Below are positions 7,455-14,577 of a stretch of 41,717 nt of DNA, one piece after another. The notes under the pieces were generated by a model, which was not told where the DNA came from, made no database searches, and saw only the letters and a list, made by a program, of their open reading frames with translations. The translations under genes and the position numbers were made by a program. Location of the stretch: assembly GCA_016188005.1 (NCBI GenBank), contig JACPIQ010000121.1:75866-117582 (forward strand), in the 5' to 3' direction. Source of the DNA: Candidatus Rokuibacteriota bacterium. Lineage in GTDB: Bacteria > Methylomirabilota > Methylomirabilia > Rokubacteriales > CSP1-6. Positions within the stretch are counted from its first letter, which is position 1, and every line of letters begins with the position of its first letter.

Positions 7455-8034
7455 GCGCGACCCGGACAAGCCCCAGCAGATCATCGACGCCGCGATTCGG
7501 GTGTTCGCCCGGAAGGGCTACTACAACTCCCGGGTCTCCGACATCGCCAAGGAGGCGGGGATCGCCGCCGGGACCATCTACCTCTACTTCAAGACCAAGG
7601 ACGACATCCTCGTCACCCTCTTCCGCGAGAAGATGGCGCAGTTCGTGGCGACGCTGCGCAAGTCGATCGCCGATGAGCATGATGCAGTGGCGAAGCTGCG
7701 GCGGCTCATCTTCCTTCACTTCCAGCTGCTGGAGCAGCACCCGGAGCTGGCGGAGGTGGTGCAGGTGGAGCAGCGACAGGGGCAGAAGTTCTTCCGGGGG
7801 GCCTCGGCCCGTGAGATCTCCTCCTACTTCGCCCTCATCGGGTCCGTGCTGGAGGAGGGGGTGGCCGAGGGGCGGTTCCGGCCGGGCCTCCCCGTCAAGA
7901 CCGCCACCAAGGCGCTCTTCGGAGCCATGGACCAGATGGCGACGTCGTGGGTGCTGGGCGCGCGCGGCTACCGCCTGACCGACACGGCGGAGGCCCTGGC
8001 TGACATCTTCCTCCGGGGCGTGGCCGCCCGATAA
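7453..8034 (+). CDS. TetR-family transcriptional regulator (fatty-acid type)
   Basis: A helix-turn-helix domain occupies about residues 5-55 (IIDAAIRVFARKGYYNSRVS, then IAKEAGIAAGTIYLYFKTKD). The C-terminal ligand domain contains ELAEVVQVEQRQG and resembles regulators of the FadR/PsrA sort that sense acyl-CoA. The frame also has an ATG at 7432, but the promoter's -10 ends at 7429, so transcription probably begins after 7432. I therefore prefer ATG 7453 (193 residues), although neither start has a good ribosome site. Downstream genes at 18-45 base spacing (hydratase, SDR, SCP2) form the likely regulon and operon. The ligand is not known. Confidence 0.85.
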   Translation: MRDPDKPQQIIDAAIRVFARKGYYNSRVSDIAKEAGIAAGTIYLYFKTKDDILVTLFREKMAQFVATLRKSIADEHDAVAKLRRLIFLHFQLLEQHPELAEVVQVEQRQGQKFFRGASAREISSYFALIGSVLEEGVAEGRFRPGLPVKTATKALFGAMDQMATSWVLGARGYRLTDTAEALADIFLRGVAAR

Positions 8035-8052
8035 CCGAGACAGAAGGAGAGC

Positions 8053-8832
8053 ATGGCGATGCCGTACGAGACGCTGATCCTGACCCGCGAGGAGAGCTTC
8101 GCCGTCATCACCCTGAACCGCCCCCCGGCCAATGCCATCAGCGAGCAGCTCATGCGTGACCTCAACGCCGCGCTCTCCGAGGTGGAGCACGATGACGACG
8201 TGCGCGCCATCGTCATCACGGGGGCGGGCGACAAGATCTTCTGCGCGGGAGCCGACCTGGGTTCGGCCTTCTCGGGCCCCGATGTGGGCGCCTTCATCCG
8301 CTTCGGCAACAGCGTGGTGCGCCGCATCGAGCGCTTTCCGAAACCGGTGATCGCCGCGATCACCGGCCATGCGCTGGGCGGCGGCTGCGAGATCGCCATG
8401 GGCTGCCACATCCGGATCCTCAAGGAGACGGCGCGCATGGGACAGACCGAGTCGAACCTGGGTATCATCCCGGGCTACGGCGGCACCCAGCGCCTCCCGA
8501 GGCTCATCGGCCGGGGGCTGGCGCTGGAGCACCTGCTCCTCGGCACGCAGATCCCGGCGGCCGAGTGCTATCGCCTCGGGCTCGTGAACCGGCTCTCGAA
8601 GGAGGGGGAAACGCTCGCGGACGCCAAGACCATGGCACGCGAGATGGCGAAGCGGCCCCCCATCGCCACCCGCCTCATCATCGAGGCGGTGGACGACGGC
8701 ATCCAGGCGCCGATCGACCAGGCCATCGAGATCGAGGTGCGGGCCTTCGAGAAGGTGCTCAAGACGGAGGACGCGGGCGAGGGCATCCAGGCCTTCTTCC
8801 AGAAGCGCCCCCCCGCCTTCAAGGGACGGTAG
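8053..8832 (+). CDS. Enoyl-CoA hydratase (crotonase family)
   Basis: The 259-residue crotonase-fold protein has IFCAGADLGSAF (about 62-73) for the oxyanion hole and both catalytic glutamates: E113 in GGGCEIAMGC and E133 in GQTESNLG. GYGGTQRLPRLIG and the FFQKRPPAFKGR tail are typical of bacterial beta-oxidation hydratases. It would add water across trans-2-enoyl-CoA. The ATG at 8053 follows AAGGAGAGC; an ATG two codons later is possible. It lies 18 bases after the TetR gene and is probably transcribed with it, so TetR likely controls this enzyme. Confidence 0.9.
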   Translation: MAMPYETLILTREESFAVITLNRPPANAISEQLMRDLNAALSEVEHDDDVRAIVITGAGDKIFCAGADLGSAFSGPDVGAFIRFGNSVVRRIERFPKPVIAAITGHALGGGCEIAMGCHIRILKETARMGQTESNLGIIPGYGGTQRLPRLIGRGLALEHLLLGTQIPAAECYRLGLVNRLSKEGETLADAKTMAREMAKRPPIATRLIIEAVDDGIQAPIDQAIEIEVRAFEKVLKTEDAGEGIQAFFQKRPPAFKGR

Positions 8833-8864
8833 GGCGAGCCGCAGCCGCGAGAGCGAGGCGAGCG
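8833..8864 (-). repeat. REP-like GC-rich element, copy A
   Basis: On the minus strand this reads CGCTCGCCTCGC then CGGCTGCGGCTCGCC, the same two blocks that make up the 41-bp elements at 15096 and 15165, with a shorter middle. It occupies the gap between the hydratase and the SDR gene. It therefore belongs to a dispersed repeat family in this genome. Confidence 0.65.
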
Positions 8865-8876
8865 AAGGGAGCTTTG

Positions 8877-9626
8877 ATGGATCTCGGGATCGCCGGGAGG
8901 GTCGCGCTGGTGACGGGGGGTGCCCGGAGCCTCGGGCGGCAGGACTGCCTCACGCTGGCAGCCGAGGGGGCCAGGGTGATCGTGCTCGACCTCAACGGGG
9001 AGGGGGCCCGGGAGACGGCCACGGAGATCTCCGCGGCCGGGGGCTCGGCGGGCGGCTACGAGGTGGACATCACCAATCGCCCCCAGCTGGCCGAGGTGCT
9101 GGAGACGGCGCAGCGCGACGTGGGGCCCGTGGACATCTGCGTCAACAACGCGGGGTTCATCTACACCCTTGGCCAGCTCAAGGACATGAGCGACGCCGAC
9201 TGGGACTTCAACCTGTCGGTGAACCTCACGGGCACCTACAACGTCACCAAGGCCGTGTTCCCCGGCATGCAGGACCGGAAGTGGGGACGGGTGATCTGCA
9301 TGGCCTCCATTGCCGGCCTCATGGGAGGCTTCGGCCAGACCGCCTACTCGACCAGTAAGATGGGGGTGGTGGGCTTTGCGAGGTCCGTGGCACTGGAGGG
9401 GGCGCGCGACAACATCACGAGTAACGTCATCGCGCCCGGCATCATCGGGCCCAACGCCAACCTGTCCCCTCTGTACGAGCGGATGGTCAAGCGCGTGGCG
9501 ATGCGGAAGGAGGGCGATCCTACGGATGTGGCCAATGCCATTGCCTTCCTCTGCTCGGAGCGCGCTCGCTACATCACCGGCGCCGTCCTGACGGTGACCG
9601 GGGGGATGGACCTGTTTACCTTCTAG
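8877..9626 (+). CDS. Short-chain dehydrogenase/reductase (FabG/HsdH-like)
   Basis: This classical SDR has 249 residues. It shows the nucleotide-binding TGGARSLG (13-20), NNAG (90-93), catalytic Ser144, Tyr157 and Lys161 (YSTSK), and a C-terminal ITGAVLTVTGG. It oxidises or reduces a hydroxyl/keto group with NAD(P). Between an enoyl-CoA hydratase and an SCP2 protein, the most natural role is 3-hydroxyacyl-CoA dehydrogenase or 3-ketoacyl reductase. The ATG at 8877 is preferred because upstream sequence is a repeat element; GAAGGGAGC gives a ribosome site. It likely belongs to the TetR-led operon. Confidence 0.85.
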   Translation: MDLGIAGRVALVTGGARSLGRQDCLTLAAEGARVIVLDLNGEGARETATEISAAGGSAGGYEVDITNRPQLAEVLETAQRDVGPVDICVNNAGFIYTLGQLKDMSDADWDFNLSVNLTGTYNVTKAVFPGMQDRKWGRVICMASIAGLMGGFGQTAYSTSKMGVVGFARSVALEGARDNITSNVIAPGIIGPNANLSPLYERMVKRVAMRKEGDPTDVANAIAFLCSERARYITGAVLTVTGGMDLFTF

Positions 9627-9666
9627 CACACGGGGCCCCGCCGCCCCACGGGGAGGAGGAGAAGCG

Positions 9667-9987
9667 ATGCCGACAGTGAAAGAGACCTTCGAAGCAATGG
9701 CCAGCAGGTTCCAGCCCAGCAAGGCGGGCGGTATCAATGCCACGATCCAGTACGAGATCACCGGGGATCAGGGGGGAACCTGGCACGCCATCGTCAAGGA
9801 CGGCACCTGCGTGGTGAACTCCGGACCTGGGACCAACCCGAACCTGACGCTGACCATGTCCGGCCAGGACTGGCTGGACATGGTGGGCGGCAAGCTCTCG
9901 GGCCAGATGGCCTTCATGTCGGGCAAGCTCAAGCTCAAGGGTGACATGGGCCTGGCGATGAAGGTAGGCTCCATCTTCTCGGTCTGA
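9667..9987 (+). CDS. SCP2 sterol-binding domain protein
   Basis: This 106-residue single-domain protein matches SCP2: an N-terminal helix (VKETFEAMASRFQP), beta strands with GTWHAIVKDGTCVV, and the conserved end LTMSGQDWLDMVGGKLSGQ, then MAFMSGKLKLKGDMGLAMK. SCP2 proteins hold hydrophobic ligands such as fatty acyl-CoA or sterol in a cavity. It could present acyl-CoA intermediates to the hydratase and SDR encoded just upstream. The ATG follows GGGAGGAGGAGAAGCG, a strong ribosome site. It is probably the last gene of the TetR-led operon, since a REP hairpin follows. Confidence 0.88.
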   Translation: MPTVKETFEAMASRFQPSKAGGINATIQYEITGDQGGTWHAIVKDGTCVVNSGPGTNPNLTLTMSGQDWLDMVGGKLSGQMAFMSGKLKLKGDMGLAMKVGSIFSV

Positions 9988-10028
9988 TCACGTTCGCGGA
10001 CCCGGCGTTTCGCGCGTGCGGGGCGCCC

Positions 10029-10078
10029 GGGGTCAGGTCTTGCATTGGGACAAATGCTGGATTGCAAGACCTGACCCC
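10029..10078. repeat. REP-type palindromic element (GGGGTCAGGTCTTGCA)
   Basis: A perfect 16-bp inverted repeat pairs GGGGTCAGGTCTTGCA (10029-10044) with TGCAAGACCTGACCCC (10063-10078) around an 18-base loop. From memory, palindromes with this GGGGTCAGGTCTTGCA core occur in many unrelated bacteria and are linked to REP-associated tyrosine (Y1) transposases; I could not search to confirm this. No transposase is in the window. Its position after the SCP2 gene means it may also act as a terminator or 3' stabiliser. Confidence 0.75.
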
Positions 10079-10105
10079 GGTGCCTTCCTGCCGCTCCGGG
10101 CGTGC

Positions 10106-10118
10106 TATCCTGCCGGCC
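10106..10118 (+). promoter_or_regulatory. Possible -10 for the CoA-transferase pair, near-leaderless
   Basis: TATCCT at 10106-10111 lies seven bases before the ATG at 10119, resembling the leaderless promoters seen at sppA, phaR, queF and the GatC-like gene. No convincing -35 hexamer is found at 16-18 bases, so support is weaker than for those four. Confidence 0.4.
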
Positions 10119-11459
10119 ATGACGATTCCCAGGGACTACTTCGACTGGGCGGCCACCCTCTTCGATCCGGCGCGGATCCACGAGAAGCCGGAGGCGCTCG
10201 GGGGCATCCGCGTGCTGGACCTCTCCGTGATCTACTTCGGCCCGGCCACCGGCGACTTCCTGGGCGAGATGGGCGCCGAGGTGATCAAGGTGGAGATGCC
10301 GGGGCAAGGGGACGTGACCCGCATCCTCGGCAACGCCTCCTTCTTCTGGAAGAATGTCTCCGTCGCCTTCTTCTGCGCCAACCACTCCAAGTACCACGTC
10401 GGCATCGACATGCACCGGGCCGAGGGCCAGGAGTTGATCCGCCAGCTGGCCGCGCGCTCCGACATCGTGATCGAGAACTACAAGGCGGGAACGCTCGAGG
10501 AGAAGTTCGGGCTGGGGTACCGACAGCTCAGGGAACTGAACCCCCGACTCATCTACGTGGCCAACACGGGGTTCGGTCAGTGGGGACCGTTCTCCAAGGG
10601 GCGGGCCTCCTATGACGGGTTGGCCCAGGCCGTGTCCGGGCTCACCGCCATCACCGGCGAGGGTGCGCTGCCGACCAAGATCGGAAACTACCTCGGGGAC
10701 TGGTTCGGCGCCTCCATGTCGGCGGTGGGCGCCCTGGCCGCGCTGCGCTGGCGCGACCGCACGGGGGAGGGCCAGTTCGTCGAGATGGCGCAGTGCGAGG
10801 GGCTCGTGCGCGCCATGGACTGGACGTGGCTCTACGCGGGGCTCACCGGGCGCGACCGACGAAAGGCGGGCAACGGCGATCACGTCTTCGCCCCGTCCGG
10901 CGTCTATCCCTGCGCTGACGGCTACGTGGCCGTGGTGGCCGGCACGGACCGCGAGTTCCGGGGGCTCTGCCGCATGCTCGGCGAGCCGGGACTCGCGCGA
11001 CAGGAGCGCTTCGCCACCGCCGCGGCGCGCCGCAAGCCGGCGAGCGTCGCGGCGCTCGACGCCAGGCTCGCGGTGTGGTGCCGCGCACGGCGCCGCGCGC
11101 AGGTGGAGGCCGCCGCCCGGAAGGCCGGCGTCTCCGCCGCGCCCGTGATGACGGCGAAGGACCACGCCGAGAGCCAGCACCTCCGCGCGCGGCGCTCGGT
11201 GTGGGAGTACGAGGATCCGGTGTACGGGACCATGGTCGAGTACGGACCCGCGCCCAAGCTGTCCGCCACGCCGCCGCGGATCAAGTGGGCGGGCAAGCCC
11301 GTGGGCTTCCACAACGAGCTGGTGCTCAAGCGCATCCTGGGTCTCGACGAGGCGCGCATCAGGGAGCTGGAGGCCGCCGGGGCCATCGGGCGCTGGGCCG
11401 AGGGCCGCCGCGGAGCCGGGCCGCCAGAGGGGTGGAAGGGCGAGGGGAGGGTCGTGTGA
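10119..11459 (+). CDS. CaiB/BaiF family III CoA-transferase (catalytic Asp present)
   Basis: The 446-residue protein has the family III CoA-transferase pattern: GGIRVLDLSVIYFGP near 30, the LGEMGAEVIKVE strand, and LNPRLIYVANTGFGQWGP. The catalytic region GNYLGDWFG gives Asp194, the residue that forms the covalent glutamyl/aspartyl-CoA intermediate in this family. A C-terminal CoA-transferase lobe follows. It moves CoA between carboxylic acids, activating an acid for degradation without ATP. The start at 10119 is favoured because the open frame upstream runs through the REP hairpin. Its stop overlaps the GTG of the next family member by four bases, pointing to a heteromeric enzyme. Confidence 0.88.
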   Translation: MTIPRDYFDWAATLFDPARIHEKPEALGGIRVLDLSVIYFGPATGDFLGEMGAEVIKVEMPGQGDVTRILGNASFFWKNVSVAFFCANHSKYHVGIDMHRAEGQELIRQLAARSDIVIENYKAGTLEEKFGLGYRQLRELNPRLIYVANTGFGQWGPFSKGRASYDGLAQAVSGLTAITGEGALPTKIGNYLGDWFGASMSAVGALAALRWRDRTGEGQFVEMAQCEGLVRAMDWTWLYAGLTGRDRRKAGNGDHVFAPSGVYPCADGYVAVVAGTDREFRGLCRMLGEPGLARQERFATAAARRKPASVAALDARLAVWCRARRRAQVEAAARKAGVSAAPVMTAKDHAESQHLRARRSVWEYEDPVYGTMVEYGPAPKLSATPPRIKWAGKPVGFHNELVLKRILGLDEARIRELEAAGAIGRWAEGRRGAGPPEGWKGEGRVV

Positions 11460-12805
11460 CGGGCGGGGGCGGCGCGCCGAGGGCAGCGCGGGTGGGGGAG
11501 CGCCGGGGCCATGTCGAGGCCCCTGCGGATGGCAGGTGGGAGGAGTGGATCCGGGCGGCCGAGGATCCGAGCCGCGTCGCCGACAAGCCGGAGGCGCTGG
11601 ACGATCTCATGGTCCTCGACCTCTCCCACGGCCATTACGGAGCGCTGCTCACGGCCACCTATCTCGCCGAGCTGGGGGCCGAGGTCATCAAGGTCGAGCC
11701 GCCAGGAGGCGATCCCGCCCGGAGCTGGGGGCCCCCTGATGCCTCCGCCGGCGGCGATGGGCTGGCCTTCGTGGCCGAGGCGCGGAACCGCTATCACGTC
11801 ACGCTCGACCTCACCAAGCGCGCCGGGCGCCGACTCCTCAAGGGGCTCGCCGCGCGCGCCGATGTGCTCGTCGAGGGGTTCGCGCCGGGGCACCTCGACG
11901 GCCTCGGCCTCGGCTATCGCCAGCTCTTGGCGCTGAACCCGCGGCTCGTCTACGTGGCGTGCTCCGCCTACGGCCAGTTCGGTCCCCTGGCGAAGCACCA
12001 GCCGACAGAGCACGACCTCACCGACCAGGCGCTGTCGGGGCTCCTGCACCTCACGGGTGATCCGGAGGCTACGCCCGTGAAGGTTGGGTCGTGGATCAGC
12101 GCCTATGGCCAGGCGGCCTGGGGAGCGCTGGGCGTGCTCGCGGCGCTGCACTGGCGCCAGCGCTCCGGTCGCGGCCAGATGATAGACGTCTCGGGGGCCG
12201 AGGCGCTCATGCGCTATCTGGAGTACTCGCTGCTGCTCTATCACGCCAGCGGGGCGATCCGCGGCCGGACGGGGCTCTACGAGCTCGCGGTGTTCCCGTA
12301 CACCTTCGTCCCCGTGAAGGACGGCTGGGCCTTCGTCGCCGGCTACACGGACCCGAACTTCCGCGCCCTGTGCCGCGTCATGGGCCGGCCCGAGCTGGCC
12401 GACGACCCGCGCTTCAGCACCACCATCCTGCGCACGACGATGGAGAACGAGATCGCGCTCCGGGAGGAGATCAGCCGGTGGTCGGTCGACTACACCTCGG
12501 CGGAGATCCTCGAGAAGGTCCTGGCCGATCCCGGACCGGGCGTCATCGTGTTCGGCCCCATGAACCCGCCCACCCGTACCCTGACCGAGCCGCACTGGTG
12601 GGAGCGGGGCTGCCTCCGGCGCCTCTCCGATCCCGTTTACGGCGAGCTGCTGCTCCAGATGCCCGCCTGGCGGATGACGCGGACGCCACCCCGGCTCAAA
12701 TGGGCCTGCCGGCCCGTCGGGTACCACAATGGCCTGATCCTGCAGAAGTACTTCGGGATCGGGCCGACCGGCGCAGCCCGACTGGCGGCAGAGGGGGTCC
12801 TGTGA
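11456..12805 (+). CDS. CaiB/BaiF family III CoA-transferase homologue lacking the catalytic Asp
   Basis: This 449-residue paralogue of the preceding gene has LDDLMVLDLSHGHYGAL, LAELGAEVIKVEPPGGDPAR, YVACSAYGQFGPL and the end segment RPVGYHNGLILQKYFG. At the place of the catalytic Asp (Asp194 of the neighbour) the aligned sequence VKVGSWISAYGQ has Ala216. It is therefore probably catalytically silent and acts as partner subunit. Some two-gene family III transferases, such as benzylsuccinate CoA-transferase BbsEF, are heteromeric in this way as I recall. The GTG start overlaps the upstream stop (GTGA). About 25 N-terminal residues are extra and low in complexity. Confidence 0.85.
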   Translation: MTGGGGAPRAARVGERRGHVEAPADGRWEEWIRAAEDPSRVADKPEALDDLMVLDLSHGHYGALLTATYLAELGAEVIKVEPPGGDPARSWGPPDASAGGDGLAFVAEARNRYHVTLDLTKRAGRRLLKGLAARADVLVEGFAPGHLDGLGLGYRQLLALNPRLVYVACSAYGQFGPLAKHQPTEHDLTDQALSGLLHLTGDPEATPVKVGSWISAYGQAAWGALGVLAALHWRQRSGRGQMIDVSGAEALMRYLEYSLLLYHASGAIRGRTGLYELAVFPYTFVPVKDGWAFVAGYTDPNFRALCRVMGRPELADDPRFSTTILRTTMENEIALREEISRWSVDYTSAEILEKVLADPGPGVIVFGPMNPPTRTLTEPHWWERGCLRRLSDPVYGELLLQMPAWRMTRTPPRLKWACRPVGYHNGLILQKYFGIGPTGAARLAAEGVL

Positions 12806-12807
12806 GG

Positions 12808-12825
12808 GGGCCCCTGGAGGGGCCC
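12808..12825 (+). terminator. Weak hairpin after the CoA-transferase pair
   Basis: GGGCCCC and GGGGCCC form a 7-bp stem with a TGGA loop three bases after the stop codon. No T-run follows, so an intrinsic terminator is uncertain, although GC-rich genomes often use such hairpins. A new promoter begins ten bases downstream. Confidence 0.4.
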
Positions 12826-12834
12826 GCAAGACTG

Positions 12835-12864
12835 TTGCCGCACAGCGTCATGCTGCAGTAAGAT
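12835..12864 (+). promoter_or_regulatory. Promoter of the phaC-phaE-phaJ operon
   Basis: TTGCCG (12835-12840), an 18-nt spacer and TAAGAT (12859-12864) resemble a sigma70 promoter. The leader would be about 45 bases, with GGGGGAGG just before the phaC ATG at 12915. The -10 matches the one before the TetR gene. Confidence 0.5.
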
Positions 12865-12914
12865 GCCCATGGTGCCCCGCCGGCGGCAGCCGAGGCCGGG
12901 CCCAAGGGGGAGGC

Positions 12915-14015
12915 ATGAAGGACGAGCTGTTCACCATGGCGGGCGAGCGCCCGGGGCTCTCGTCGGAGGCCCGGGCCGGCTGGCAGCAGGAGGTGGAGCG
13001 GAGCCTCCTCCGCATGAAGCACTTCGCGGAGATGGTCGCGAACCCGCGGGAGCCCGAGGTCGGCCCCACGCCGCGCCAGGAGATCTACCGGACGAACAAG
13101 TCGCGCCTCTACCGGTACCAGTCACCCCGCACCCGGCGGACGCCGCTGCTCTTCGTGCCCAACCTCGGCATCAGCCGCCCGTACATCTTCGACCTCATGC
13201 CCCAGGGCTCCTTCGTGGAGCACATGACCCAGCAGGGCTTCGACTTCTACCTGGTGGACTGGGGCGTGTTCGGCGAGGAGGACAACGGGCTCACCGTCGA
13301 GGACGCGGTGACGAAGATCCTCCCGCGGCTGGCGCGGAAGGCGCTCCTCTCCTCCGGCGCCTCCGAGATGTCGGTGCTCGGCTACTGCATGGGGGCGCCG
13401 CTGTCAGCGTGCTTCGTCGCGACCCATCCGGAGTTTCCGGTGAAGAACTTCATCGACATGGCCGGCCCCATCGATTTCGCCCACGTCGGGCTCTTCGGGC
13501 TGTGGCTGGACCGGCGCTTCTTCGACGTGGACAAGTACGTGGACACGCTGGGGAGCATCCCCCCGGACATGGTCAAGGCGGGCTTCAAGCTGCTCAAGCC
13601 CACCATGGATCTCACCACGGGACTCAACCTCTGGTGGAACCTCTGGAACCCGGAGTACGTGGCGGGGGTCAACGCGCTCCACAAGTGGGCCAACGAGTAC
13701 GTCGCCTTCCCGGGCGAGTTCTTCCGCCAGTGGGTGCGGGATTTCTACCAGGAGAACCGCCTCGTCAAGGGCGAGCTCGTCATGGGCGGCAGGCCGGTGG
13801 ACCTCACGCGCATCACCTGTCCTGTCCTTGCGGTGGGGGCCCGGGAGGACAACATCGCGCCCCCCGGCTGCGTCAAGCCGCTCATCGCGGCCGTGGGGAG
13901 CGCCGACCGCGCGTACGTGGAGCTGCCCGGCGGGCACATCTCGCTCATCGCCGGGCGCGGCGCCTCGGTGCATTGCTGGCCCAAGGTCGCCTCGTGGCTG
14001 GCGGCGCGGTCGTGA
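12915..14015 (+). CDS. phaC: Poly(3-hydroxyalkanoate) synthase, class III, catalytic subunit
   Basis: The 366-residue alpha/beta-hydrolase protein has a lipase-like box with cysteine, GYCMGA (Cys158), then Asp312 in AREDNIAPP and His341 in GGHISLI. Their spacing (154 and 29 residues) nearly equals that of the class III synthase of Allochromatium (Cys149, Asp302, His331), and the length fits class III, not class I/II (about 560-590). It polymerises (R)-3-hydroxyacyl-CoA into PHA and needs a PhaE subunit, which is encoded next. NLGISRPYIFDL and WNPEYVAG are further family segments. The ATG follows GGGGGAGG. Cytoplasmic, on granules. Confidence 0.92.
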   Translation: MKDELFTMAGERPGLSSEARAGWQQEVERSLLRMKHFAEMVANPREPEVGPTPRQEIYRTNKSRLYRYQSPRTRRTPLLFVPNLGISRPYIFDLMPQGSFVEHMTQQGFDFYLVDWGVFGEEDNGLTVEDAVTKILPRLARKALLSSGASEMSVLGYCMGAPLSACFVATHPEFPVKNFIDMAGPIDFAHVGLFGLWLDRRFFDVDKYVDTLGSIPPDMVKAGFKLLKPTMDLTTGLNLWWNLWNPEYVAGVNALHKWANEYVAFPGEFFRQWVRDFYQENRLVKGELVMGGRPVDLTRITCPVLAVGAREDNIAPPGCVKPLIAAVGSADRAYVELPGGHISLIAGRGASVHCWPKVASWLAARS

Positions 14016-14049
14016 GGCTCTGGGGTGAGCGCCGGGGAGGGGAGTGACG

Positions 14050-14577
14050 ATGCCGGACATTGGCGGGCAGCAGCTCTTCGATCTCTGGAAGAAGCAGCTG
14101 GAGGAAGGCACACAGCAGTGGCTCAAGATGCTGGGCGCCCCCCAGGCCCAGCCACCCGACCCGCAGGCCTTCTGGCGTCCCTTCATGGACCAGGGCATGG
14201 CGGCGTGGGCCAAGGTCATGACCCAGGGCCCGGCCTCCCCGGACCTCATGGGTCAGTGGAAGCAGTTCCTGGATCAGTGGGTCGCCGCCTGGTCGAAGGC
14301 GCTCGAGCAGGCCATGGGGACCGAAGCCTTCGCGAAGGCGCTCGGCACGCAGCTGGAGGGTGTCCTCAACGCCGCGGGCCCCGCGAAGAAGGCCGCCGAG
14401 CAGCACATCGAAGCAGCGCTCGGGGGGCTCGGGATTCCCTCCCGGAGTCAGGTCACGGGCATCGCCCGGCAGGTGGTCCAGCTCGAGGAGAAGCTGGAGG
14501 GCGTGGAGGACCGCCTGGAGACCGTTCTCCAGCGGCTCGACGGGATCGCCGCCGCCCTCAAACGGGAGCCCGCATGA
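14050..14577 (+). CDS. phaE: PHA synthase subunit PhaE-like
   Basis: The 175-residue helical protein is rich in Trp, Gln and Ala: LFDLWKKQLEEGTQQWLKML at the start, FLDQWVAAWSKALEQAMG in the middle, and a coiled-coil C-terminus (VVQLEEKLEGVEDRLETVLQ). Together with its position directly after a class III phaC this identifies the PhaE accessory subunit. It is much shorter than the roughly 350-residue PhaE of purple sulfur bacteria, so assignment rests on context and pattern. It should bind and activate PhaC. ATG 14050 follows GGGAGGGGAG; its stop overlaps the next ATG (ATGA at 14574). Confidence 0.75.
   Translation: MPDIGGQQLFDLWKKQLEEGTQQWLKMLGAPQAQPPDPQAFWRPFMDQGMAAWAKVMTQGPASPDLMGQWKQFLDQWVAAWSKALEQAMGTEAFAKALGTQLEGVLNAAGPAKKAAEQHIEAALGGLGIPSRSQVTGIARQVVQLEEKLEGVEDRLETVLQRLDGIAAALKREPA

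Noticed and set aside
10062-10118. N-terminal extension of the first CoA-transferase (starting MQDLTP)
   Set aside because: These codons come from one arm of the REP hairpin. The homologous protein and a -10 just upstream support ATG 10119.
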